A DNA stretch of 64,000 nucleotides from NCBI RefSeq assembly GCF_030295765.1, contig NZ_AP027292.1, positions 3,162,001 to 3,226,000 on the forward strand. Reading direction: 5' to 3'. Source of the stretch: Neptuniibacter halophilus (GTDB lineage Bacteria; Pseudomonadota; Gammaproteobacteria; Pseudomonadales; Balneatricaceae). Shown here one piece after another: positions 8,639 through 17,964 of the stretch (position 1 is its first letter; the number at the start of each line of letters is the position of its first letter). The notes below the pieces were generated by a model that saw nothing but the letters and a program-made list of their open reading frames with translations, ran no database searches and had not been told where the DNA came from. Both the position numbers and the translations under genes were made by a program.

Positions 8639-8669
8639 AAAGGCCCCTGTTGAGCAAGCAGGGGCCTTT
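8639..8669. terminator. Bidirectional terminator between AraC gene and gbcA
   Basis: Stem AAAGGCCCCTG/CAGGGGCCTTT with a 9-nt loop and A/T flanks. It serves the convergent araC-type gene and gbcA. Confidence 0.8.
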
Positions 8670-8683
8670 GATGTTATGAAGGC

Positions 8684-9958
8684 TTAGCGGTTTTTCAGGT
8701 TCTTCTGAACGGTTTCGCCGTACCACTCCAGGAAGTTGATAATGCCGAACTCGAAAGTCTCAGAGTAAGGGCCCGGCTGGTAACCCACGGAGTTGATGCC
8801 CAACTGGTTTTCTTCACCCAGAATGCGGTCCTGATCGTTGGTGGCATCCCATACCTGACGCAGGCGTTCCGGATCGTAGTCGACACCTTCTACCGCATCT
8901 TTGTGGACGAACCACTTAGTGGTTACCAGTGATTCCTGAGCGGAGATCGGCAGTACGCGGAACACGATAAAGTGATCGGACTGCATGTGGTTCCAGGAGT
9001 TTGGCAGGTGCAGGATACGCATGGAGCCCAGGCTTGGGTTCTTGATCCGGCCCAGCAGTTTTTTACAGCCTGCTTCGCCGTCGATGGTCATGACGCTGGT
9101 ACCTTTCTTCAGCGGCATACGGACAATGCGGTTACGCAGGCCCGGGCCGAAGCTGCGGTGCTCGTGAGGAATGCCTTCTGCATCCCACTCGGCAGCCTGT
9201 GCAGCATAGTGTTCTTTAAACTCGTCTGAAGCACGTGGGTCGTTGGTGTCGTCCCATTCCAGCAGGGTGTTCAGCAGTTCCGGGTGGTTACCGGCACAGT
9301 GGTAGCACTCGCGGTTGTTTTCGATTACCAGTTTCCAGTTGGCTTTTTCGTACATGTTGGATTCCACCGCCAGCTTGGTGTTCTCCACATCGTACGGTTC
9401 CATGTACTCTTCCAGCGTGGCCAGAAACTCATCGAAATCGCCCTGCGGTTCTTCTTTGCCCAGGCTGACAAAGATAAAACCACCGGCGGTTTTGCAGTGA
9501 GCTTTTTTCAGGCCGTGTTCTTTCATATCGAAGCCATCGCCCATCTCGGTACCGGCGAACAGCAGGTTGCCTTTCAGGTCGTAGGTCCACTGATGGTAAG
9601 GGCAAACCAGATTCGCCACTTTGCCGCGGTGTTCGGTGCAGACACGGGAGCCACGGTGACGGCAGGTGTTATGGAAAGCATTTACGCTGCCATCAGCGTC
9701 ACGCACGATCAGTACCGGGTTCTGACCGATCTCAACAGTGAAGTAGTCGCCACGTGCAGGGATCTCGCTGGTCATACCCACAAACAACCACTCTTTCTGG
9801 AAGACCTCTTCCATGTCGACGCGGAACATCTGTGGATCGTTATACAGAGGCTGTGGCAGAGAGTAGTTTTGCGGGCGTGCTTCAAGCAGTTCCGCCATCT
9901 CTTTGCGGGCATCTTCAATGGTGGCGCTGGTGGTATTCAGCAGGTCATTCAGGTTCAT
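8684..9958 (-). CDS. gbcA: Glycine betaine monooxygenase, Rieske oxygenase subunit
   Basis: 424 residues, a ring-hydroxylating-type oxygenase alpha subunit. It demethylates glycine betaine to dimethylglycine plus formaldehyde with O2 and electrons from GbcB. The Rieske [2Fe-2S] ligands are C99-R-H101 and C119-P-Y-H122. The mononuclear iron site lies in ENNRECYHCAGNHPE (about 207-221). Length and domain order match GbcA of Pseudomonas and the stachydrine/betaine demethylases. It is divergent from gbcB, unlike ordinary co-directional oxygenase operons but as in P. aeruginosa. Close relatives act on carnitine or stachydrine; the neighbours favour betaine. Confidence 0.93.
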   Translation of the reverse strand: MNLNDLLNTTSATIEDARKEMAELLEARPQNYSLPQPLYNDPQMFRVDMEEVFQKEWLFVGMTSEIPARGDYFTVEIGQNPVLIVRDADGSVNAFHNTCRHRGSRVCTEHRGKVANLVCPYHQWTYDLKGNLLFAGTEMGDGFDMKEHGLKKAHCKTAGGFIFVSLGKEEPQGDFDEFLATLEEYMEPYDVENTKLAVESNMYEKANWKLVIENNRECYHCAGNHPELLNTLLEWDDTNDPRASDEFKEHYAAQAAEWDAEGIPHEHRSFGPGLRNRIVRMPLKKGTSVMTIDGEAGCKKLLGRIKNPSLGSMRILHLPNSWNHMQSDHFIVFRVLPISAQESLVTTKWFVHKDAVEGVDYDPERLRQVWDATNDQDRILGEENQLGINSVGYQPGPYSETFEFGIINFLEWYGETVQKNLKNR

Positions 9959-10313
9959 TTATTCGTCCTCACAAGCACACATGTGCTGCTAATCGTTGTT
10001 ATGCGCGTTGCTCTGTTGGGTTGGTTGACCCGGGTAAAACCTTATAAATCGTGACGGCATTGCCGATGGGGCTATGCTCGCCCAAGTTGGCTGTCGCGGA
10101 ATGACCATTTGCGACATCTGCGCGTACTCAAATCGACCTATGCCGCCGTAGTTCTGAGGCTTGACTGCAATAAGCAAGTTTTTGTCGCGAAAAGCCAACT
10201 TTGCAAAAGAGGTTGGGATAACAATGCAGCCAATAGGTGATGAGATGCACTCGCAGCTCCTGTTTCACTGAGTGACAGGGAGCCTGCCGGCGCAGAATAA
10301 TGAGAGATGAGCT
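9959..10313. promoter_or_regulatory. Divergent gbcA/gbcB control region
   Basis: 355 nt with no gene. It holds the inverted repeat TGTCGC-N13-GCGACA (10092-10097 and 10111-10116) and a third TGTCGC at 10183-10188. Similar hexamers lie before the BCCT gene and before gbdR. A GbdR binding role is inferred from context, not shown. Confidence 0.5.
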
Positions 10314-11441
10314 ATGACTAATTCCGTTCCTGTGGCTGTTAATAGCGACAGCTTTATTCCGGTAAATACCCAGACCTGGACCAATGGTCGTCACAATGTG
10401 CGTTGCGTAAAAGTGATTCAGGAAACCTGGGATGTGCGCACCTTCTGCTTTATGTCTGAGCAGCCGGTGATGTACTTCTTTAAACCGGGTCAGTTTGTCA
10501 CCCTGGAGCTGGAGATCGACGGTAATCAGGTGATGCGTTCCTACACCATCTCCAGTTCTCCTTCTGTGCCTTACAGCTTCTCGATTACGGTTAAACGTAA
10601 TCCGGGTGGTCTGGTGTCTAACTGGCTGCACGATAATATGAAAGAGGGCGATGATCTGGCGGTGCACGGCCCGGTAGGTCTGTTTAACTGCATCGATTTT
10701 CCGTCTGAAAAAGTGTTGCTGCTCTCCGGTGGTGTGGGTATCACTCCGGTGATGTCCATGGCGCGCTGGTGGTTTGATACCAATGCGGATGTAGATATGG
10801 TGTTTGCCCACAGTGCACGGACACCGGGCGACATCGTGTTCCAGCGTGAGCTGGATCATATGGCGTCGCGTATTGGCAACTTCAGCCTGCATCTGATCTG
10901 TGAGCGGATCGAAAACGGTCAGGCGTGGCACGGTTACCGTGGCTATCTGGATCTGCCGAAACTGCAGTTGATTGCGCCGGACTTCCTCGAGCGCGAAGTG
11001 TATTGCTGTGGCCCCGAGCCGTATATGGCTGCTGTTCGCAACCTGCTCAAGGATAACGGTTTCGATATGAGCCGTTACCACGAAGAGTCCTTCGGTGAGA
11101 CGCCGGCGGGTGTCGAAGAGGAAGCGATTGAAAACGCCGAACAGGCACAGGAAGAAGCGGATGCGCTGACCCTGTCCGATATGAACCGGGTAGAATTTGC
11201 CAATAACGGCAAGAGCGTCCAGATCGCACCGGGCGAGACTCTGCATGCGGCGGCGGCCAAGCTGGATCTGCATATTCCTAAGGCCTGTGGTATGGGGATC
11301 TGTGGTACTTGTAAGGTACTGGTTAAAGAGGGTGACACGACCATGAGTCACAATGGCGGTATCACCGACGATGATGTGGCCGCAGGTTACGTGCTCTCCT
11401 GTTGTAGTGTTCCTAATGGCGATGTCGTCGTAGAATACTGA
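10314..11441 (+). CDS. gbcB: Glycine betaine monooxygenase, reductase subunit
   Basis: 375-residue flavin/iron-sulfur reductase that feeds electrons from NAD(P)H to the GbcA Rieske centre. Order: ferredoxin-reductase FAD domain with RSYTISSSP (about 66-74), NAD domain with LLSGGVGITPVMSMA (about 137-151), an acidic linker rich in Glu and Ala (about 262-285), then a plant-type [2Fe-2S] ferredoxin domain with CGMGICGTC (CX4CX2C) and a final Cys near SCCS. The separate C-terminal ferredoxin matches the GbcB type. It is divergent from gbcA and followed by a strong terminator. Confidence 0.92.
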   Translation: MTNSVPVAVNSDSFIPVNTQTWTNGRHNVRCVKVIQETWDVRTFCFMSEQPVMYFFKPGQFVTLELEIDGNQVMRSYTISSSPSVPYSFSITVKRNPGGLVSNWLHDNMKEGDDLAVHGPVGLFNCIDFPSEKVLLLSGGVGITPVMSMARWWFDTNADVDMVFAHSARTPGDIVFQRELDHMASRIGNFSLHLICERIENGQAWHGYRGYLDLPKLQLIAPDFLEREVYCCGPEPYMAAVRNLLKDNGFDMSRYHEESFGETPAGVEEEAIENAEQAQEEADALTLSDMNRVEFANNGKSVQIAPGETLHAAAAKLDLHIPKACGMGICGTCKVLVKEGDTTMSHNGGITDDDVAAGYVLSCCSVPNGDVVVEY

Positions 11442-11457
11442 GCGACATGATTTCACT

Positions 11458-11487
11458 GCAAAAAATCGTCTTCGGGCGATTTTTTGC
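11458..11487 (+). terminator. Terminator after gbcB
   Basis: GCAAAAAATCG/CGATTTTTTGC arms, extended by two inner pairs around a TTCG tetraloop. Symmetric A and T tracts. Confidence 0.88.
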
Positions 11488-11526
11488 TCTCTGCCTTTAG
11501 TTGTGTGTGGAGTGCCGAGTTAGCTG

Positions 11527-13404
11527 ATGGAAGCTGAACAGATCGAAATTGCAGGGTTTCTTGCCCAGTACCCGCCGTTTAACGACCTGCCGAAAGAGGC
11601 GGTGCAGGAGGTGGCCTGTCAGGTAGAGATCAGTTACTACCGTGCCGGCACAGACATCTTTAAATTTGGTGATGAAATCCACGAACTCTGCGTGATTCGC
11701 AGCGGTGCGGTGGAGATCTACCGACGTAACGGCGAGCTCTATAACCGTCTGAGTGAAGGGGATCTGTTCGGTCAGCTCGGTATGCTGATGAACAACCGGG
11801 TGCGTCTGCCGGCCCGAACGCTGGAAGACTCCCTTATCTACTTTATTCCGGAAAATGTGTTTACCGAACTCTGTGACCGGTTTGAGAGTTTTGCCTACTT
11901 TGTCGAGATGGATGACAACAGCCGTCTCAGCCATGCCGTGTCCAGCCAGAACGCCAGCAATGACCTGATGATCTCTAAAGTCACCGCGTTGTTCAGTCGC
12001 GGCCCGGTGGCGCTGGATGAATCGGCGACTATCCGCGAAGCCGCACAGAAGATGACCGAGGAGGGGGTTTCCTCGCTGCTGATCATGCGTCGAAACCCTG
12101 AAGATGAGGGGCCAGAGGAGCTGCTGGCGGGGATTATTACCGACCGCGATCTGCGTACCCGTGTGGTAGCAACCGGCATCGATCTGGATACTTCGGTAAC
12201 AGAAGTCATGACCCGCAACCCGGTAACGCTGGATGATGATGCCTACGCCTTTGAGGCGATGCTGACCATGCTGCGTTATAACCTGCACCATCTGCCGATT
12301 CTGGATAACCAGCGGCCGATCGGGGTGCTGGCGACCTCGGATATTGTGCGTTACGAATCCCAGAGCAGTCTGCATCTGGTCAGCACCATTTTGCGTCAGA
12401 ACAGTGTTGAAGAGCTGGCGATGCTGCAGCCCCAGGTGAATGCCTGCTTTGTCCGGCTGGTGAACGAGGATGCCAATTCGCATATGATCGGCAGTGCCAT
12501 GTCGGTGATTGGCAGAACCTTTAAGCAGCGCCTGCTGGAGCTGGCCGAGGAGAAGCTGGGCCCGCCGCCGATTCCGTATTGTTTCCTCGCGCTGGGTTCC
12601 ATGGCGCGGGATGAGCAACTGGTGATTACCGATCAGGATAACGCCCTGATTCTGGATAACCGCTATCAGCCGGAGAAACACGGCGACTATTTTGAAGAGC
12701 TGGCAGCCTTTGTCAGCGATGCCCTGAACACCTGTGGTTACAGTTACTGTACCGGTCTGATTATGGCGACCAACCCGCGCTGGCGTAAAACCCGCGATGA
12801 GTGGGAGGCCTGCTTTGCCGACTGGATTGATAACCCGGACCCGGAAGCGTTGCTCAACTGCTCAATTTTCTTCGATCTGGATGGGGTCTGGGGCAAAACC
12901 GAATGGGCAGATCAACTGAACACCTATATTGTCCGTAAAACCCGGCGTTCACCCTACTTCCTCGCCTGTCTGGCGCGTAACGCCCTCAGCCGGACACCGC
13001 CACTGGGCTTCTTTAAAAGCTTTGTGATGGAGCAGGACGGGCAGCACCGTAAGTCGATCAACCTGAAACGTCGTGGCACCGCCCCGACTGCCGATCTGAT
13101 CCGGGTTCATGCGCTGGCGGTAGGCTCGCGGGCACAGAACTCCTTTGAGCGGCTGGATGATGTGATTAAAGCGGATATTCTGCCCAAGGGGCGTGAAACC
13201 GACCTGCGTGATGCGCTGGAGTTTATCTCCATGGTGCGTATCCGTCATCAGGCGCAAGATCTGGAAGCGGGACGCGAACCGGATAACCGGATCGAGCCTG
13301 AAGACCTCTCCGACTTTGAACGGCGCAACCTGAAAGAAGCATTTCAGGTGCTGAGTAACAGTCAGCGCTTCCTCAAATTCCGTTACCCCTACACCCGGAA
13401 GTGA
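11527..13404 (+). CDS. Cyclic-nucleotide/CBS/DUF294 nucleotidyltransferase-like protein
   Basis: 625 residues. In order: a cNMP-binding-type beta barrel (about 15-125), two CBS domains (about 150-285) with TDRDLRTR and the second ending TSDIVRYES, a DUF294 nucleotidyltransferase domain with LGSMARDEQLVITDQDNALI (GlnD-like G-S-x9-D-x-D), and the DUF294 C-terminal helical domain. Members are predicted signal-controlled nucleotidyltransferases often next to a DnaQ-like exonuclease, as here (3-nt gap to the next gene). The target protein and effector are unknown. Not obviously linked to betaine metabolism. Confidence 0.88.
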   Translation: MEAEQIEIAGFLAQYPPFNDLPKEAVQEVACQVEISYYRAGTDIFKFGDEIHELCVIRSGAVEIYRRNGELYNRLSEGDLFGQLGMLMNNRVRLPARTLEDSLIYFIPENVFTELCDRFESFAYFVEMDDNSRLSHAVSSQNASNDLMISKVTALFSRGPVALDESATIREAAQKMTEEGVSSLLIMRRNPEDEGPEELLAGIITDRDLRTRVVATGIDLDTSVTEVMTRNPVTLDDDAYAFEAMLTMLRYNLHHLPILDNQRPIGVLATSDIVRYESQSSLHLVSTILRQNSVEELAMLQPQVNACFVRLVNEDANSHMIGSAMSVIGRTFKQRLLELAEEKLGPPPIPYCFLALGSMARDEQLVITDQDNALILDNRYQPEKHGDYFEELAAFVSDALNTCGYSYCTGLIMATNPRWRKTRDEWEACFADWIDNPDPEALLNCSIFFDLDGVWGKTEWADQLNTYIVRKTRRSPYFLACLARNALSRTPPLGFFKSFVMEQDGQHRKSINLKRRGTAPTADLIRVHALAVGSRAQNSFERLDDVIKADILPKGRETDLRDALEFISMVRIRHQAQDLEAGREPDNRIEPEDLSDFERRNLKEAFQVLSNSQRFLKFRYPYTRK

Positions 13405-13407
13405 TCG

Positions 13408-14121
13408 ATGAGCGTGAATCTGAGTGATGCAATGGACTGGCAGGCGTTCTTCCGGGATCAGGCGCTGGTCTGTGATGATGACCGCCTGCGGCTGTTCTAT
13501 GAGACCGGCTGTGTCGCACCGCAAACGCCACTCAGCGAAACGCCTTTTATCGCGCTGGATTTTGAAACCACCGGGCTGGATGCCGATAAAGATGAGATTA
13601 TCAGCATCGGTGCGGTGCCGTTCGATCTGAATCGAATCCGGGTGCGTGAAGCGCGCCATTGGCTGCTCAAACCCCGGCGTAAACTGACGGAGGAATCGGT
13701 CGTCATCCACGGTATTACCCATTCCGCCATTAATGAAGCACCGGATCTGGAATCTGTTCTCGGTTCGCTGCTGGAAGCGATCGCCGGCCGGGTGGTTGTG
13801 GTTCATTACCGCTACATCGAACGTGAATTCCTTGATGCGGGCCTGCAGCGCCGACTGGGTGAGGGGATTCGCTTTCCGCTGGTGGATACCATGGAGCTGG
13901 AAGCCCTGCTGCATCGCAAAGGGTTCTCGAAATTCTGTAATCGGGTATTGGGTCGAAAACTCACCTCAATTCGCCTTGCCGACAGCCGCAGTCGCTACAG
14001 CCTGCCACACTACGCCCAGCACGATGCGCTGGTCGATGCGATCGCCACTGCTGAGCTGTTGCAGGCCCAGATCCGCCACCGTTACCGGCCACACACACCG
14101 ATCTCCTATCTCTGGCTCTGA
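13408..14121 (+). CDS. DnaQ-like 3'-5' exonuclease
   Basis: 237 residues, DEDDh exonuclease. Exo I motif is FIALDFETTGLDADKDEIISIG (catalytic D and E), Exo II lies in VVVHYRYIEREFL, Exo III is YAQHDALVDAIATAEL with the H-x4-D pair. Its 3-nt spacing to the DUF294 gene indicates an operon. It is a stand-alone member with no polymerase contact region I can recognise, so it is not the replicative epsilon subunit. Role likely in nucleic-acid trimming; exact substrate unknown. Confidence 0.88.
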   Translation: MSVNLSDAMDWQAFFRDQALVCDDDRLRLFYETGCVAPQTPLSETPFIALDFETTGLDADKDEIISIGAVPFDLNRIRVREARHWLLKPRRKLTEESVVIHGITHSAINEAPDLESVLGSLLEAIAGRVVVVHYRYIEREFLDAGLQRRLGEGIRFPLVDTMELEALLHRKGFSKFCNRVLGRKLTSIRLADSRSRYSLPHYAQHDALVDAIATAELLQAQIRHRYRPHTPISYLWL

Positions 14122-14235
14122 GCCCTGAGCTCTATAGGCGCTTGGCGCCTGTTTGCGATAGAATTTTGCCAATTCAATCGCTGCGCTCGCACCCCGCTGC
14201 GCGCAGGTGTGAGGCTGGCAGGCTGGAAGGAAATC

Positions 14236-14601
14236 ATGCGAAAAACCGATAAGAAGTTAGAGAGAAGCATCGTCTTAGCGCTCACCGATGCATGCGAAGA
14301 GGATCTAAAGGCATATGAGGGATTTCAATGGCTTACGCATCTGGTTAATTTCCATGCGTTTCCGGAAAGCTTAACGGTTATCTGCGTTTTTGATACGCAG
14401 GATAATTTGAAAAAAACCATTGGAAATGAAGCTGTAGAGCAATTCAAAGCCGCGATTGAAACCAGACTTTTATCACAGCAGATCAGGGTAAAGGACATTA
14501 AAAAGCGTATCCTGTTTGATACCGAAGAAGCATGTGATGCTGAGCATGAGGGTAATTGGAATAAGAGGCTGGAGGGGCTGCAAAGCGCCCGTCATGTCTG
14601 A
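14236..14601 (+). CDS. Conserved hypothetical protein
   Basis: 121 residues, starting MRKTDKKLERSIVLALTDAC. I recognise it as a short protein seen in Vibrio/Shewanella-type genomes, with no proven function. The features GFQWLTHLVNF and VICVFDTQDNL suggest an alpha/beta domain; no HTH or membrane helix is clear. Start 14236 is supported by GGAAGGAA just upstream. The gene is visibly more AT-rich than its neighbours, hinting at a different codon history. It ends before a bidirectional terminator. Confidence 0.72.
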   Translation: MRKTDKKLERSIVLALTDACEEDLKAYEGFQWLTHLVNFHAFPESLTVICVFDTQDNLKKTIGNEAVEQFKAAIETRLLSQQIRVKDIKKRILFDTEEACDAEHEGNWNKRLEGLQSARHV

Positions 14602-14693
14602 AATTCTGCAACGCTTATCATACGCTTGTTTGAACTTCTGCTTATGAAGCCTGTTTATTTACTTTTATATTTAGCCTCATAGGCAGTGACAGC

Positions 14694-14718
14694 AAAAAAA
14701 GGAGGCAATCGCCTCCTT
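14694..14718. terminator. Bidirectional terminator, convergent genes
   Basis: Seven A residues, then stem GGAGGC/GCCTCC with a 4-nt loop and a short T run. On the minus strand it has a seven-T tail and ends fdhA. Confidence 0.8.
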
Positions 14719-14741
14719 TCATTTCATTAATCGCTATTCAA

Positions 14742-15941
14742 TCAGGCAGCCACGCTACCGTGCGGGTCGATAACGTATTTCTTCGCGGCGCCGCCGTCGA
14801 AGTCAGCGTAGCCATCCGGTGCCTGATCCAGTGAGATCATCTGCACGTTTACGGCTTTGGCGATATCGACTTTATCGAACAGGATCGCCTGCATCAGGGC
14901 GCGGTGGTATTTCATTACCGGGCACTGGCCGGTGTGGAAGGAGTGGGATTTCGCCCAGCCCAGACCAAAGCGCATGCTCAGGGCACCCTGTTTAGCGGCA
15001 TCGTCTACTGCACCCGGATCTTCTGTTACGTACAGACCCGGAATGCCGATCTGACCGCCGGCGCGGGTGATGCTCATGGCAGAGTTGAGTACCGTTGCCG
15101 GGGCTTCTTTACCGTGGTTGCAGCCACAGGCGTGGGCTTCAAAGCCTACGCAGTCAACGAAGGCATCAACTTCACGCTCGCCCAGAATCACCTCCAGCTT
15201 ATCTTCCATATCGCCATCCTGACGCAGGTCGATGGTCTCACAGCCAAAGCTGCGGGCCTGTTCCAGACGCTCTTCGATCATATCGCCGACGATGACGCAG
15301 GCGGCACCCAGCAACTGGGCAGAGACCGCAGCCGCCAGACCCACAGGGCCGGCACCGGCGATGTAAACGGTGGAGCCCGGGCCTACGCCTGCGGTAACGC
15401 AGCCGTGGAAACCGGTCGGGAAGATATCAGACAGCAGGGTCAGACTCTGGATCTTCTCCATTGCCTGATCGGAATCCGGGAACTTCAGCAGGTTGAAGTC
15501 GGCATAAGGCACCATAACGTATTCCGCCTGGCCGCCAACCCAGCCACCCATGTCAACGTAACCGTAAGCGGCACCCGGACGGGCAGGGTTAACATTCAGA
15601 CAGATACCGGTTTTGCCTTCTTTACAGTTACGGCAGCGGCCGCAGGCGATGTTGAAAGGCACGGAAACAATGTCGCCCGGCTTGAGGAACTCTACATCGT
15701 TACCGCATTCGATGATCTGGCCGGTGATTTCGTGGCCCAGTACCAGACCTGACGGGGCGGTGGTTCGGCCGCGCACCATATGCTGGTCGGAACCGCAGAT
15801 GTTGGTAGTGAGTACACGCAGAATAACGCCGTGATTGCATTTGCGGTTGCCGAGCGCCAGTTCCGGGAAGGCGATTGACTCGACTGCGACCTGGCCTGGT
15901 CCTTTATAAACAACACCGCGATTGGCATGGTTGCTACACAT
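14742..15941 (-). CDS. fdhA: Glutathione-independent formaldehyde dehydrogenase
   Basis: 399-residue zinc-dependent medium-chain dehydrogenase of the Pseudomonas putida FdhA type, oxidising formaldehyde to formate with NAD and no thiol cofactor. Start 15941 (MCSNHANRGVVYKGPGQVAV) is the family N-terminus and has AGGAG upstream; the frame to 16016 adds a non-family leader. Catalytic zinc region CGSDQHMVRG and GHEITG, structural zinc CGRCRNCKEGKTGIC, and a nucleotide fold AGAGPVGLAAAV are visible. Placed between gbcB and gbdR, it should remove the formaldehyde released by betaine demethylation. Confidence 0.93.
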   Translation of the reverse strand: MCSNHANRGVVYKGPGQVAVESIAFPELALGNRKCNHGVILRVLTTNICGSDQHMVRGRTTAPSGLVLGHEITGQIIECGNDVEFLKPGDIVSVPFNIACGRCRNCKEGKTGICLNVNPARPGAAYGYVDMGGWVGGQAEYVMVPYADFNLLKFPDSDQAMEKIQSLTLLSDIFPTGFHGCVTAGVGPGSTVYIAGAGPVGLAAAVSAQLLGAACVIVGDMIEERLEQARSFGCETIDLRQDGDMEDKLEVILGEREVDAFVDCVGFEAHACGCNHGKEAPATVLNSAMSITRAGGQIGIPGLYVTEDPGAVDDAAKQGALSMRFGLGWAKSHSFHTGQCPVMKYHRALMQAILFDKVDIAKAVNVQMISLDQAPDGYADFDGGAAKKYVIDPHGSVAA

Positions 15942-16473
15942 GGTAACTACTCCTGTTATTGTTGTTGTCCGGCTACGACAGTAGCGTGCGCAGCCGCAAG
16001 TCACTCTAACCTGCACGTTTTTTGTGCGGCTGCCTCAGGCCGCACCAGAATTGATCATCCGCGACATCTCTGGCGCTTTGATGCTGCTGTGGGTGGAACT
16101 GGCAGCGGTGATTTCTGGCGGCATAAAAAGGGCCGGTTCTGGTCGTTTTTGCTGCCGGTTCGGATGAGACCAAAAACGTCGTTTTTGTTGCGATAAATCA
16201 ATTTTTAACGGGTGGGCTGTCGCAAACAGGTATGCCTGAATTCATATGTGTCGTTTTTGTGGTGATCCGGATTTTCCAATTAGCTTATTGTTAGGCTCAT
16301 GTTAGTGTCGTTAAAAGGCACGGCATTTCAGCAGCTTAGAACTGTGAGGTGGGGTGGTGAACACCGTCCGGTGCACCATCTCAGTAGTAGTCCTACATAA
16401 TAAAAAATAGCGTTTTTCGGTGAGTGGCATGCAGGTTGCAATGCAGGGAAAAAACGCGATAGAGGGCATCTCA
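15942..16473. promoter_or_regulatory. Divergent fdhA/gbdR control region
   Basis: About 530 nt with no convincing gene. It contains a perfect 17-nt palindrome CAAAAACG-T-CGTTTTTG at 16171-16187 and TGTCGC at 16218-16223, the hexamer also seen at the gbcA/gbcB and BCCT control regions. TGTCGT variants occur near 16248. The low-quality frame near 15927-16196 is not taken as a gene. Confidence 0.5.
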
Positions 16474-17595
16474 ATGCTAAAAGTAGTATCTCAGCCAGCC
16501 GCACAGGCAGGCAAAAAAGTAACCCGTGTCGGTTTCCTCCTTCTGGATAATTTCACCATGATGGCCCTGGCTTCTGCCGTGGAGCCTTTACGTATGGCTA
16601 ATCAGCTCTCGGGTGAAGAGCTGTATAGCTGGCATATGGTGTCGGAAACGGGTGCAGCCGTGAGCGCCAGTGACGGGCTCAGTTTTGCTACAGACTATTC
16701 GATTAAAGATGCGGCCGATCTGGATATAGTGATCGTTGCCGGTGGTGTCGATATTACTCGCAGTTACACGCCAAAACAGACCAGTTGGCTCCAGTCTATG
16801 GCGCGCCGTGGGGTCACGCTGGGGGGCATCTGCACCGGTGCTTATGTGCTGGCTAGTGCCGGGCTTCTGGATGATCACGATTGCAGTGCGCACTGGGAGT
16901 GTATGGCAGCGTTGCAGGAGCGTTATCCGAAAGTACGTTGCAATAACCGTCTGTTTACCATGGATCGTAAGCGCATGACCTCCTCAGGTGGTAACGCACC
17001 ACTGGATATGTTCCTGCAGATGGTGTCACGCGACCATGGCCCTAAATTGTCGAATGCGGTATCCGATATGTTTATCTGCGACCGTATCCGCAGTGAATTT
17101 GATCAGCAGCGTGTTCCACTGCGTCAGTTGCATAATGGTGGCGAGTCTAAACCTAAGCTGGTCGATGCGATTGAGCTGATGGAAAATAATCTGGAGGAGC
17201 CGATCTGTCTTGATGAGCTGGCGACCTTTGTGGGGGTCTCCCGCCGTCAGCTTGAGCGGATGTTCCTGAAATATCTGAACTGTTCACCTTCCCGTTACTA
17301 CCTGCGACTGCGGCTGGATCGCGCGCGCCAGTTACTGAAACAGTCCAGTATGTCGATTGTTGAGATCTCTGCGGCCTGTGGCTTTATATCCACGCCGCAT
17401 TTCAGCCGCTGCTACCGCAAGCATATCGGTATTACGCCGCGGGATGAGCGTAAGGTGGCCTGGAGCCCGGGGGCAGATCAGTCCCATATCCGCGAGCCGT
17501 TGCAGGAAGAGGGCCTGATCTCCAGTATCGCGCGTTCAGCGGCGGCACTGAGCAGTGCAAAAGTAGAGCCAAGCTTTGGGTCGATTGCTGTTTAA
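16474..17595 (+). CDS. gbdR: GbdR-like GlxA/AraC-family activator of betaine catabolism
   Basis: About 373 residues. An N-terminal DJ-1/PfpI-like amidotransferase fold of the GlxA type (RVGFLLLDNFTMMALASAVEPLR, then GGICTGAYVLASAGLLDD) is followed by an AraC DNA-binding domain with LDELATFVGVSRRQLERMF and SIVEISAACGFISTPHFSRC. This is the architecture of GbdR, which activates gbcA, gbcB and dgcAB in response to betaine or dimethylglycine. GAGGG before ATG 16474 favours that start; 16429 and 16441 are alternatives. The gene name rests on architecture and neighbours; carnitine (CdhR) and arginine regulators look alike. Confidence 0.85.
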   Translation: MLKVVSQPAAQAGKKVTRVGFLLLDNFTMMALASAVEPLRMANQLSGEELYSWHMVSETGAAVSASDGLSFATDYSIKDAADLDIVIVAGGVDITRSYTPKQTSWLQSMARRGVTLGGICTGAYVLASAGLLDDHDCSAHWECMAALQERYPKVRCNNRLFTMDRKRMTSSGGNAPLDMFLQMVSRDHGPKLSNAVSDMFICDRIRSEFDQQRVPLRQLHNGGESKPKLVDAIELMENNLEEPICLDELATFVGVSRRQLERMFLKYLNCSPSRYYLRLRLDRARQLLKQSSMSIVEISAACGFISTPHFSRCYRKHIGITPRDERKVAWSPGADQSHIREPLQEEGLISSIARSAAALSSAKVEPSFGSIAV

Positions 17596-17612
17596 TTAAT
17601 TGTTTTTGCACT

Positions 17613-17652
17613 AAAAAAGCGCATCGTCCGCACAGGTCTGATGCGCTTTTTT
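17613..17652 (+). terminator. Terminator after gbdR
   Basis: 13-bp stem AAAAAAGCGCATC/GATGCGCTTTTTT with a 14-nt loop. Confidence 0.85.
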
Positions 17653-17964
17653 TTGGTTTGAAAATCCCACCCAAAAGCTCGGTTTTTTCATTCTCATCTG
17701 CACCACTTCAGCGAGTATTTCAGAAACGACACTTGCCCCTACTGTTTGCGAACTCCTGCTATTGGCGGGAAAAGTCGATGGAATTACCGCACAGAAATTA
17801 AGTGTAATATAGGCCTGTTTTTGCGCTGCAAAATAGTGTTATTAGCTGGTTGAATTGCGTTTTTGTGGTGTTTAATGCTTTTTTATTGGTTTTTGACCGA
17901 GTATTCATAGTTTTGTTACTTATTCACCATCGTCCGATAAAAACAAAATCCTGAGGTGGTAACC
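17653..17964. promoter_or_regulatory. Upstream region of the TRAP operon
   Basis: AT-rich gap of about 310 nt. ACGACA near 17725 is a one-base variant of the GCGACA hexamer found at the betaine genes. GAGGTGG at 17953-17959 is the ribosome site of the binding-protein gene. No other feature is clear. Confidence 0.4.

Noticed and set aside
10128..11456. 442-residue frame antisense to gbcB
   Set aside because: His/Arg-rich antisense shadow of a clear reductase gene.
14904..15752. 282-residue frame antisense to fdhA
   Set aside because: Shadow of fdhA; no family features.
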